Made by a program: the position numbers and the translations under genes. The notes beneath the pieces were generated by a model. That model was not told the origin of the DNA. It saw only the letters and a list, made by a program, of their open reading frames with translations, and ran no database searches. Shown here piece by piece: positions 16,534 through 24,677 of a stretch of DNA of 64,000 nucleotides (position 1 is its first letter; the number at the start of each line of letters is the position of its first letter). This stretch comes from Vallitaleaceae bacterium 9-2 (GTDB lineage: Bacteria > Bacillota > Clostridia > Lachnospirales > Vallitaleaceae): positions 1,054,001 through 1,118,000 of the forward strand of contig CP121691.1 of assembly GCA_038396585.1 (NCBI GenBank), written 5' to 3'.

Positions 16534-18630
16534 ATGAATAAAAACCGTAAAAAATCAAAGGTATCGTTTAGCATTTCATTAAAAATCACATTAGCAATCA
16601 TTGTAGCGAATTTAGTTATTGTATCGGCTATTGGTATTATGGTAGGTCTTATAGTCGATAAAAATGTAGGAGAACAAACCAAGCAATATGCAATGGAGCA
16701 ATTAAACGGACATCTAAATCAAGTGCATCATGTCTTTAGCGAGATTGAGATTGCGACAAAAGTCCTTGAATCCGAATTAGCGACTATGGTTGATGTTCAA
16801 AAACTTAAAAATGATATAAATTATGAAAAACAATTCAATGAAGAAATTACCAAGATGGTAGGTAATTTTGACGAGAACCTTGATATCACACGAAGCATAT
16901 ATATTTATTTCGATTATGAACGCTTTGGGAGAGAAATAGATATGTGGTATAATGATGCGAACGATGGTAACGGGTTTGTTCAGCAGGCTTCTATGGGAGG
17001 CGCAGAATTTTATGTGGATGGATATCATGCATGGTATCATGAGCCCATTAAGGGTAATGCAATATGGACTGAGCCCTATATGTCTACAGCAGGAGCACCC
17101 ATCACGTCTTATGTTATGCCATTAGAAGTTGATGGTGAAGTGGTTGGCATGGTCGGCATGGATTTATATTTAGGTGATATACAAGAGCAAATCAATGAAT
17201 TGGTTTTATTTGAAAGTGGCTATATTTATTTGATTCATGAAAATGGAGATTTGATTGTCCACAAGGATCATGGATGGGTTGATGGAAAGGCGCAAAGTCT
17301 ACTTGATTTAGATAATGGCCAAGAATTTTTGAATGCGATGAAACAATCACCGACAGGGATTTTAAACACAGTCGATGCATCAGGTAATAAGATGTTTTCA
17401 GCTTATGGTCACCTTTCCAATGGCTGGATATTAGGCTCAAGTATTCCTGAAAGTGAGATGACGGCTGTCTTTCGTAATATTATCATGTTTTTAATTATAA
17501 TTGCCTTGATTGGATTAAGTATTGCGATTGCCGTTGCATTTTTTATTGGCAGAACTATCAGCAAACCTATCTATACCATTGTTGAGGCGACAGAAAAAAT
17601 CAGTGAAGGTGACTTAACAGTTCAAGTTCAACTCAAAAGCAATGATGAGACGTCATTACTCGCATCAGCTCTTAACAAAATGAGTGGGGAGATTAAGACA
17701 CTGATTAAAGAGGCAAAAAATGTTGGAGAGCAAATGATTTTTACTGCAACGGATTTGGCTGCGATGTCAGAAGAAACGAATGCAACGGTTGAAGAAGTCG
17801 CAACGACCATTGATGAGATAGCAAAAGGAACAAATGAAACAGCAGCAGAAGCAGAGAGTGGTGCAACAATAGCAGGAATCATCGACAAAAAATTTGATAT
17901 TTTGATTGAGAAAAGCAAGATGATGGGAAAAAATGCAACAGAAGTCATCAGTGTAAATGAAACAGGCCTTAGCACCCTGGGCATATTAAAAGATAAATCT
18001 AAAATTGTAGAAGCGTCCAATGCGAATGTTGTGAAAAGCGTTGGAAGTTTAGAAAAAAGAATTCAAGAAGTAACAGATATTATTAATGCCATATCTACGA
18101 TTGCAGATCAAACCAATCTATTGGCTTTGAATGCATCGATTGAAGCGGCAAGGGCAGGAGAAGCTGGACGGGGATTTGCTGTCGTCGCGGAAGAAATACG
18201 AAAGTTAGCTGAAAGTTCCAGTGCTGCAACAGATAAAATTAGCACCATCGTCAGTGCAATCCAAAAAGAAAGTACGGACACGGTGTTGGTTATGGAAAAA
18301 TTAAATATTATAACCAATGAGCAAAATCAAGCCGTTGGTGAAGTCAGTGGGTCCTTTGCAACGATTTATGCATCAGTGAATAGAATTACCCAAGATATTG
18401 ATATGGTTATATCTGAGTTGAATGCTTTGTACGCAAGTAAAGACGAACTGATTCGTTCATCGAATAATATATCTGCTGTGTCAGAAGAGACGGCAGCGGC
18501 AACACAAGAGGTAAATGCATCAATGAATGAACAAACCAAAGCAGTAGAAGAGGTTGCAACGAGTGCAGAAAAACTCAATGTATTGTCACTAAAGCTTAAA
18601 GAGCATATTGATGTGTTTAAGGTACAATAA
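16534..18630 (+). CDS. Methyl-accepting chemotaxis protein with double-Cache sensor
   Basis: A 698-residue chemoreceptor. The first membrane helix is near residues 13-40. A roughly 270-residue extracellular domain follows with Cache signatures (WYNDANDGNGFVQQ, YHAWYHEPIKGNAIWTEPY, VVGMVGMDLYLG). The second helix is near 308-333, then HAMP and the coiled coil with [24 protein letters not shown]. The WYxxA and YxEP-type motifs resemble Cache domains that bind small metabolites, but ligand assignment is not safe. GGAGG lies upstream of the ATG. It starts 49 bases after the binding-protein gene and is likely co-transcribed with it. Confidence 0.94.
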   Translation: MNKNRKKSKVSFSISLKITLAIIVANLVIVSAIGIMVGLIVDKNVGEQTKQYAMEQLNGHLNQVHHVFSEIEIATKVLESELATMVDVQKLKNDINYEKQFNEEITKMVGNFDENLDITRSIYIYFDYERFGREIDMWYNDANDGNGFVQQASMGGAEFYVDGYHAWYHEPIKGNAIWTEPYMSTAGAPITSYVMPLEVDGEVVGMVGMDLYLGDIQEQINELVLFESGYIYLIHENGDLIVHKDHGWVDGKAQSLLDLDNGQEFLNAMKQSPTGILNTVDASGNKMFSAYGHLSNGWILGSSIPESEMTAVFRNIIMFLIIIALIGLSIAIAVAFFIGRTISKPIYTIVEATEKISEGDLTVQVQLKSNDETSLLASALNKMSGEIKTLIKEAKNVGEQMIFTATDLAAMSEETNATVEEVATTIDEIAKGTNETAAEAESGATIAGIIDKKFDILIEKSKMMGKNATEVISVNETGLSTLGILKDKSKIVEASNANVVKSVGSLEKRIQEVTDIINAISTIADQTNLLALNASIEAARAGEAGRGFAVVAEEIRKLAESSSAATDKISTIVSAIQKESTDTVLVMEKLNIITNEQNQAVGEVSGSFATIYASVNRITQDIDMVISELNALYASKDELIRSSNNISAVSEETAAATQEVNASMNEQTKAVEEVATSAEKLNVLSLKLKEHIDVFKVQ

Positions 18631-18648
18631 AAAAAAGGAGTTACGCAT

Positions 18649-20619
18649 ATGACAGAGCAAAATACAACGTATAATCAACTTAAAAATGAAACATCGCCAT
18701 ATTTACTCGCGCATGCCAACAACCCAGTCAATTGGTATCCCTGGGGTGAAGAAGCATTAGAAAAAGCGCGTAGAGAAAATAAAGTGATTTTTTTAAGCAT
18801 TGGATATCATGCTTGCCATTGGTGTCATGTTATGGAAGAAGAAGCTTTTAAAAATAAAGCGGTAGCAGCATATCTTAATCAATACTTTATTAGCATAAAA
18901 ATTGACCGAGAGGAACGACCAGACCTTGATCATCAGTATATGACTATTGTCAATCAAATCGCCGGACAAGGCGGTTGGCCATTACATGTTTGGCTAACGC
19001 CATCGTTGACGCCGATTTATGGAGGAACATATTTTCCGCCTCAAGATCATGTCGCTAAACCTGGATTTATGACGGTGCTTGAACATATTGTCAACAAATG
19101 GGAAGAGGGACCAGAAGCAATAGAAAAAAGTGGCACAGAATTTATTGAGCAGATGCAGCGACTAGAAGCTGTTGAGCCGCTTCCGATAGAGGGCAATATT
19201 TGCCAAGAAAGCGCCCAAGCGATTATGAAGCGATTTGACCCACCGTATGGAGGGTTTAGCCAAGCACCTAAATTTCCAGCACCCCATCAATTATTATATT
19301 TGATGGGATATGACCTGGAACATTCAGATGTGCAGCTACAACATATGGTTAATACGACCCTTATTGGCATGGCTGCAGGTGGGCTACATGACCATGTAGG
19401 TGGAGGGTTTGCAAGGTATAGCGTTGATGAACGCTGGGAGATTCCTCATTTTGAGAAGATGCTGTATGATAATTTGTTGCTTTTAAAAAGCTATAATGTT
19501 GCTTATGCACAATATAAGAATCCAGTCTATAAAACGATAGCCTATCGAATCGTTAGTTTTTTACGTCGAGAACTTTTGAGTTTAAAAGGTGGGTTTTATA
19601 CAGCGCTTGATGCGGATACACAAGGCGTTGAAGGCGGATTTTATACCTTTAGCATTGATGAAGTCCAGTCCGTTCTTGGAAAAGAGGGCGATGGCTTTGT
19701 CAAGGCATATCAGATGACCCAGGAAGGTAACTTTGAAGGAAAGAATCACTTACACATTAGGATGGAACAATTAACCCAGGAGCATTTTAACCAATGGGAA
19801 AAGGCTTTAGAACGCCTGCTTACATATAGAGAAAAACGCAAGCATCCGGCACTTGACTATAAGATCTTAACATGGCAAAATGGTCTTGCTATATCTGTGC
19901 TTTCGCATATGGCAAGACTTTATGGAGACCCGCAAATCTTAACATTGGCAAAAGAAGCCAAAGATTTTGTGGTATGGGACTTAAGAAAGCAAGATAGGCT
20001 TGTTAGTCATATAACAAGTAAACAACAGGGGAAGCATGTGTTTGTTGATGACTATGCTTATTACATTGATGGTCTTATTGAGTTATATATGACTATGTTT
20101 GAACCAGCATATTTAGTGGAAGCCAAAGCAATGATGGAAGAAGCGCTCGAGCTATTTTGGGATGATAATCAAGGAGGTTTTTTCTTAGCAACGCGTGACA
20201 ATCAAGAAGTGACCATACGACAAAAACAGTTTTTGGATACGGCGACTCCATCAGGTAACAGCGTTATGGGACATAATTTATATCGCTTATATGTGCTTAC
20301 CCAAGACAAACGCTATGAACAGATGTTTCGACAATTACTAGAGGCCTATGGACACTATTTAAAAAAAGTACCGGGGTATTGTTCCTACGGACTGCTTCCA
20401 TTACTTCAAGAAGAACGCGGAAGTCGTCTTTTGAAAATTGCTATTACAAAAGAAGATAATTGGCAGGAGTTATATCAAAAAATCGGAGATAAAATGATGG
20501 ATTATGACGTGGTTTGTCTTGTGGATAATCCCGAAATATATCCGATTATTAATGGAAAAACAACATATTATCGTTGTGAAGGTTTTGTCTGTAAAGAACC
20601 TAGCAATGTGTTGATTTAG
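18649..20619 (+). CDS. yyaL: YyaL/SSP411-family thioredoxin-domain protein
   Basis: A 656-residue protein of the DUF255 family. Residues 8-170 form a thioredoxin-like domain with [13 protein letters not shown] and the CHWC motif ([13 protein letters not shown]). The remainder is an alpha/alpha-barrel similar to sugar epimerases/GH-like folds ([29 protein letters not shown]). The family is widespread and its reaction is not established. AAAGGAG precedes the ATG. It begins 19 bases after the chemoreceptor stop and is followed seven bases later by the YkgJ frame, so the three may share a transcript. Confidence 0.92.
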   Translation: MTEQNTTYNQLKNETSPYLLAHANNPVNWYPWGEEALEKARRENKVIFLSIGYHACHWCHVMEEEAFKNKAVAAYLNQYFISIKIDREERPDLDHQYMTIVNQIAGQGGWPLHVWLTPSLTPIYGGTYFPPQDHVAKPGFMTVLEHIVNKWEEGPEAIEKSGTEFIEQMQRLEAVEPLPIEGNICQESAQAIMKRFDPPYGGFSQAPKFPAPHQLLYLMGYDLEHSDVQLQHMVNTTLIGMAAGGLHDHVGGGFARYSVDERWEIPHFEKMLYDNLLLLKSYNVAYAQYKNPVYKTIAYRIVSFLRRELLSLKGGFYTALDADTQGVEGGFYTFSIDEVQSVLGKEGDGFVKAYQMTQEGNFEGKNHLHIRMEQLTQEHFNQWEKALERLLTYREKRKHPALDYKILTWQNGLAISVLSHMARLYGDPQILTLAKEAKDFVVWDLRKQDRLVSHITSKQQGKHVFVDDYAYYIDGLIELYMTMFEPAYLVEAKAMMEEALELFWDDNQGGFFLATRDNQEVTIRQKQFLDTATPSGNSVMGHNLYRLYVLTQDKRYEQMFRQLLEAYGHYLKKVPGYCSYGLLPLLQEERGSRLLKIAITKEDNWQELYQKIGDKMMDYDVVCLVDNPEIYPIINGKTTYYRCEGFVCKEPSNVLI

Positions 20620-20631
20620 GAGATATTGAGA

Positions 20632-21273
20632 ATGAAAAGAAACGTTAGCTTAGAGGAAATAACCGATGGTAAAATATATACCATTAACGATATGGTGCGT
20701 GCAGATACAGGAGGCTGTCAAGGTTGTCACGTGTGCTGCACGGGAATGGGAGAATCTATAACCTTAGATCCATATGATGTGTATCGCTTGACCCAAGGCT
20801 TAGCATGTTCCTTCGATGAATTAAATCAAAGCAAGCTAAGTTGGCATCGTGAAGATATGCTGATGTTACCAAACTTAAAAGTGGAAGGGAAAAACGAGCG
20901 TTGTATTTTTCTTGATGAAAATGGACGGTGTACAATACATGTATATCGTCCAAGCGTATGTCGCTTGTTTCCCCTTGGGCGATATTATCATGAAGACCAA
21001 TTTAGCTATATATTGCAAGTACACGAATGTGTAAAACCCAATCGGTCGAAAATAAAAGTGAAAAAATGGATAAATAATCCCGACGGAAAAGCCTATGACG
21101 ATTTTATCATGGCATGGAGACGATTTAAGAAAAACACTCAGGCATATATGGAACAAGTGCAGGATAAAAAGCAGATTGAAGCAATGAATCAGTTGGTGCT
21201 ACATAGATTTTTTAAGACGCCCTATGATAATGAGCGAAGCTTTTATGAACAGTTTTATGAGCGTTTAGGTTAA
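20632..21273 (+). CDS. YkgJ-family cysteine-cluster protein
   Basis: A 213-residue protein with the putative metal-chelating YkgJ domain. Cysteines cluster as GGCQGCHVCC, CIF, CTIH, and SVCRLFPLGRY, with a further HECVKPN; this pattern is thought to bind zinc or an iron cluster. The function is unknown, though some members act near flagellar or Fe-S proteins. I chose the ATG at 20632, ten bases after AGGAG; a TTG at 20626 is also possible. It follows yyaL directly. Confidence 0.85.
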   Translation: MKRNVSLEEITDGKIYTINDMVRADTGGCQGCHVCCTGMGESITLDPYDVYRLTQGLACSFDELNQSKLSWHREDMLMLPNLKVEGKNERCIFLDENGRCTIHVYRPSVCRLFPLGRYYHEDQFSYILQVHECVKPNRSKIKVKKWINNPDGKAYDDFIMAWRRFKKNTQAYMEQVQDKKQIEAMNQLVLHRFFKTPYDNERSFYEQFYERLG

Positions 21274-21286
21274 CTTGAAGAAAGGC

Positions 21287-21317
21287 TTGACTTCGAGTAT
21301 ACTATAAGGGATAAGAT
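21287..21317 (+). promoter_or_regulatory. MerR-type promoter with 19-bp spacer and dyad operator
   Basis: TTGACT (21287-21292), a 19-bp spacer and TAAGAT (21312-21317). The long spacer is the mark of MerR-activated promoters. A dyad CTTcgAGTATACTatAAG (21291-21308) is centred in it, similar to operators of AdhR/NmlR regulators. It probably autoregulates the MerR gene and the overlapping alcohol dehydrogenase. Confidence 0.8.
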
Positions 21318-21348
21318 GATAGAGTAACGAATAAGGAGAGGATACATA

Positions 21349-21753
21349 ATGATGCTAAGTATTAAAGAGGCTGCAATAAAGGTTGAGCTGACACCACATA
21401 CATTAAGGTACTATGAATCGGAGGGGTTGATTCCTTTTCTTCAGCGCGATGAACAAGGGCACCGAGTATATCGAAAAAAAGATATCGAATGGATACAGTT
21501 TATCTTATGCCTGCGCAACACCGGAATGTCTATACGAGAGATGAAAAGTTTTGTAAAATTGTACAAAGGCGGAGAAGAGACAATACCTGATCGGATGGAG
21601 ATTTTATATGAACATAAAAAACTCATTGAAGATCAACTAAGAGAGACTAAATGGTACCTGAACAATATTAACAACAAGATAGCATATTATGAATCGATTA
21701 ACAAGGAGTATCTAAATTCAAAGGAAGAAAGGAAGACATTATCCCATGAATAA
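21349..21753 (+). CDS. MerR-family regulator, AdhR-like
   Basis: A 134-residue MerR regulator. The N-terminal winged helix reads AAIKVELTPHTLRYYESEGLIPF; a coiled coil for dimerisation occupies the C-terminal half. Cys54 in ILCLRNTGMSI matches the conserved thiol of AdhR/NmlR proteins, which respond to aldehydes. AAGGAG is upstream. The stop overlaps the following alcohol dehydrogenase by eight bases. By analogy with Bacillus adhR-adhA, it should activate the operon on exposure to reactive carbonyls. This role is inferred from sequence and promoter layout. Confidence 0.87.
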   Translation: MMLSIKEAAIKVELTPHTLRYYESEGLIPFLQRDEQGHRVYRKKDIEWIQFILCLRNTGMSIREMKSFVKLYKGGEETIPDRMEILYEHKKLIEDQLRETKWYLNNINNKIAYYESINKEYLNSKEERKTLSHE

Positions 21754-22930
21754 TTTTGTGTTTAAAAACTCGACAGAACTTGTTTTTGGAAAAAACGTTG
21801 AAGACCAAACGGGCATCTATACTGCCAAACATGGTTCAAAAGTACTTTTACATTATGGTGGTGGAAGTATAAAAAGAACAGGATTGTATGATCGGATTAT
21901 AAAAAGTTTAGAGGAGAATAATGTTGATTATATTGAATTAGGCAATGTTCAAGCCAATCCTAGATTATCTCTTGTTCAAGAAGGTATTCGACTGTGTAAA
22001 GAACAGCAAGTTGATTTTATTTTAGCTGTTGGTGGCGGAAGTGTTATTGATTCGGCAAAAACCATTGCGGTTGGAGCAAAATATGAAGGGGATATTTGGG
22101 AGTGTTTTGTCGGTGAGGCAAATGTGACAGATGCTCTAGGCTTAGGCGTTGTCTTAACGATACCTGCAGCCGGAAGTGAGACAAGTATGGGAGCGGTTAT
22201 TACTAATGAAGAGGGATGGTTAAAACGACCATTAGGTCATCCGTTGATGCGTCCGACGTTTGCACTTTTAAATCCGGAATTAACCTATACATTACCGGAT
22301 TATCAAACAGCATGTGGCGTCTCAGATATGCTTGCCCATACGATGGAACGGTATTTTACAAATACGACAAATGTGGACTTAACGGATCGGCTGTGCGAAG
22401 CGACGATGCGTACTATTATAGAAGAAGGACCTAAAGTTCTTGAAAATCCAACAGATTATGCGGCAAGAGCAGAGATTATGTTGGCAGGGACTGTCGCACA
22501 TAATGATTCCTTAGATCTAGGTCGGGAGACGGACTGGGCGTCTCATGATATTGAACATGAACTTAGTGGAATTTATGATATTGCTCATGGTGCTGGGTTA
22601 AGTATTGTTTTCCCTGCATGGATGAAGTATGTATACAAAGAGAACAAGCCACGATTTGAACAATTTGCATATCGTGTCTTTGGCATTGAGCCTCAGTTTG
22701 ATGATTCAGATGCCAGTATAGTGAAAGCGATAAAGGCACTTGAAGATTTCTATGTAAAAATGGGATTGCCAATTCGTTTGGAAGATGAAAATATAACCGA
22801 TGATCGTTATAGTGAAATGGCAAAAAAAGCAACAAATAACGACACAAGAACACTTGGGCATTTTAAAGCTTTAAATTCTCATGATATTCATGAAATTTAT
22901 AAATTATGTGCAATGCCGAAAAAATGGTAA
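21746..22930 (+). CDS. Iron-containing alcohol dehydrogenase, BdhA/YqhD-like
   Basis: A 394-residue type III alcohol dehydrogenase. The NAD(P) motif is AVGGGSVIDSAK, and metal ligands are supplied by DMLAHTMERYF and the H-rich AHGAGLSIVFPAWM region. The overall sequence (FKNSTELVFGKN at the start) matches the butanol dehydrogenase/YqhD group, which is usually NADPH-dependent and reduces aldehydes. It is translationally coupled to the AdhR-like MerR gene, which points to aldehyde detoxification rather than bulk fermentation. Confidence 0.92.
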   Translation: MNNFVFKNSTELVFGKNVEDQTGIYTAKHGSKVLLHYGGGSIKRTGLYDRIIKSLEENNVDYIELGNVQANPRLSLVQEGIRLCKEQQVDFILAVGGGSVIDSAKTIAVGAKYEGDIWECFVGEANVTDALGLGVVLTIPAAGSETSMGAVITNEEGWLKRPLGHPLMRPTFALLNPELTYTLPDYQTACGVSDMLAHTMERYFTNTTNVDLTDRLCEATMRTIIEEGPKVLENPTDYAARAEIMLAGTVAHNDSLDLGRETDWASHDIEHELSGIYDIAHGAGLSIVFPAWMKYVYKENKPRFEQFAYRVFGIEPQFDDSDASIVKAIKALEDFYVKMGLPIRLEDENITDDRYSEMAKKATNNDTRTLGHFKALNSHDIHEIYKLCAMPKKW

Positions 22931-22934
22931 TTAT

Positions 22935-23681
22935 ATGAAAAAACAGTATGAAGATTTTGCATTTGTTTATGATGAACTAATGTCAGAGGTTCCCTATGAA
23001 CAATGGATAGCATTTATAAAAAGTGTTTTTGATCAATCGGAGACAAATATACAATTAGTAGCTGATCTTGGCTGTGGCACAGGGAATGTAACAATTCCCC
23101 TGGCCCAGTCCGGATATGATATGATTGGGATTGATTTATCAGAAAACATGTTGATGATCAGTCGTCAAAAAGCCGAAGAGGCTGGAGTCAATCCTTTGTT
23201 TTTATTACAAGACATAACGGAATTTGAACTATATGGAACGGTTGATGGCGTGATAGCCGCTTGTGATAGCTTGAATTACTTGTCTTCAAAAGAAAAAATA
23301 TTGGATGTTTTTTTGCTGGTTAAGAATTATTTGAATGAAGGTGGTATCTTTATCTTTGATGTCAATACGGAATACGTTTTTGAGAAGGTGTATGGAAATC
23401 AGACATTTACCTATCGCGATGATGATGTAGCCTACATTTGGGAAAACACATACGACAAAAAGAAGAAATCCAACACCTATGATATTAGTTTTTTTGTTCG
23501 GGACGATGAGGAAAACTATGTACGTTTTGATGAATATCATAATGAATATGCCTATGGGCAAGCGACACTTGAAGCTTTAATTTTAGAGGCTGGCTTGACA
23601 TTGCAGGCGGTTTATGATAATTATAGTTGGAAACTACCGCAAGAAAACACAGAGCGATTAACATTTATAGTCAAAAAATAG
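22935..23681 (+). CDS. Class I SAM-dependent methyltransferase
   Basis: A 248-residue Rossmann methyltransferase. Motif I is VADLGCGTGNVTIPLAQSG and the acidic residue follows in MIGIDLSENML. The C-terminal part (VRFDEYHNEYAYGQATLEALILEAGL) resembles YqeM-like small-molecule or tRNA-associated enzymes. The target is unknown. The ATG at 22935 follows the dehydrogenase stop by four bases and lacks a strong ribosome site, so translation is probably coupled; a frame extension back to 22881 lies inside the upstream gene. Confidence 0.88.
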   Translation: MKKQYEDFAFVYDELMSEVPYEQWIAFIKSVFDQSETNIQLVADLGCGTGNVTIPLAQSGYDMIGIDLSENMLMISRQKAEEAGVNPLFLLQDITEFELYGTVDGVIAACDSLNYLSSKEKILDVFLLVKNYLNEGGIFIFDVNTEYVFEKVYGNQTFTYRDDDVAYIWENTYDKKKKSNTYDISFFVRDDEENYVRFDEYHNEYAYGQATLEALILEAGLTLQAVYDNYSWKLPQENTERLTFIVKK

Positions 23682-23693
23682 GAAAGAGAATAT

Positions 23694-24560
23694 ATGGATA
23701 AATTATTAAGAGCTACAACAACAAATGGTGAGATACGTGCTTTTGCAGCCAATACGAAAGAACTTGTTAATATTGCCAGAACATATCATCAGACATCCCC
23801 TGTTGCTAGTGCAGCCCTTGGGCGCTTATTGACAGCTGGGGTGATGATGGGATCAATGTTAAAAAGTGAAAAAGAGTTATTGACTTTGAATATTCGTGGT
23901 GAAGGTCCAATTGGGGGCGTGCTCGTTACAGCTAATGGAACGGGACAGGTCAAAGGATATGTCAATAATGCATTAGTTGATTTGCCTTTAAAGCCTAACG
24001 GAAAACTGGATGTATCCGGAGCTATCGGACCGGGGACATTAACCGTAATTAAGGATCTAGGAATGAAAGAACCTTATGTGGGACAAGTAGAGCTAGTCTC
24101 AGGTGAGATTGCAGAAGATATCACCTATTATTTTGCAAGCTCAGAACAAACGCCATCAGTAGTTGCGTTAGGCGTATTGGTTGATACGAACTATTCAATC
24201 AGACAAAGCGGAGGCTTTATAGTTCAATTGCTTCCTCAAGCCAGTGAAGCAACAATTACCCAGCTAGAAAAAAATATTCAAAACTTACCAAGTGTGACAA
24301 CAATGTATGAAAATGGTCTAGATGAAAAAGGCATGTTAGAGAAAGTTTTGGAAGGGTTTGAGATTCGAATTAATGACACTTCCCATCCAAAGTATTACTG
24401 CAATTGTAGCCGAGAACGTGTTGAAAAAGCGCTGATTAGTATTGGAAAAGAAGAGATGGATTCCATCATTCAAGATGGAGAGCCAATTGAAATGGCGTGC
24501 CACTTTTGTGATAAAAAATATCGCTTTGATATTGAGCAACTAAAAAACATGCATATATAA
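23694..24560 (+). CDS. hslO: Redox-regulated chaperone Hsp33
   Basis: A 288-residue Hsp33. The N-terminal substrate-binding domain carries the family pattern (RGEGPIGGVLVTANGTGQVKGYV). The C-terminal zinc switch has CNC and CHFC, giving the four cysteines that bind zinc when reduced and form disulfides under oxidative stress, which activates holdase function. Located in the cytoplasm. It follows the methyltransferase by 12 bases and ends before a clear terminator. Confidence 0.95.
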   Translation: MDKLLRATTTNGEIRAFAANTKELVNIARTYHQTSPVASAALGRLLTAGVMMGSMLKSEKELLTLNIRGEGPIGGVLVTANGTGQVKGYVNNALVDLPLKPNGKLDVSGAIGPGTLTVIKDLGMKEPYVGQVELVSGEIAEDITYYFASSEQTPSVVALGVLVDTNYSIRQSGGFIVQLLPQASEATITQLEKNIQNLPSVTTMYENGLDEKGMLEKVLEGFEIRINDTSHPKYYCNCSRERVEKALISIGKEEMDSIIQDGEPIEMACHFCDKKYRFDIEQLKNMHI

Positions 24561-24566
24561 GATATT

Positions 24567-24593
24567 AAATCCTCAGATAATGAGGATTTTTTT
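24567..24593 (+). terminator. Terminator after hslO
   Basis: AAATCCTCA pairs with TGAGGATTT over a five-base loop, followed by T residues. Confidence 0.85.
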
Positions 24594-24608
24594 ATTTCCA
24601 AAAGCTAC

Positions 24609-24663
24609 TTGACAAAGGTTCTCATTTGTTGTAGTATAAAACCGTACCCCCCATAGGGGGGTG
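24609..24663 (+). promoter_or_regulatory. copA promoter and CsoR operator
   Basis: TTGACA (24609-24614), 17-bp spacer and TAGTAT (24632-24637). Just downstream, CCCCCC-ATA-GGGGGG (24647-24661, extended to 24645-24663) is a GC-rich dyad standing out in AT-rich DNA, and matches the type of site bound by CsoR copper repressors. The csoR gene is the last of the operon. Confidence 0.85.
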
Positions 24664-24677
24664 GAAGGTGGTGCGAA

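Noticed and set aside
17628-18020. 130-codon minus-strand frame inside the second chemoreceptor gene
   Set aside because: It mirrors the Ser/Ala-rich coiled coil of a clear chemoreceptor, a common artefact.
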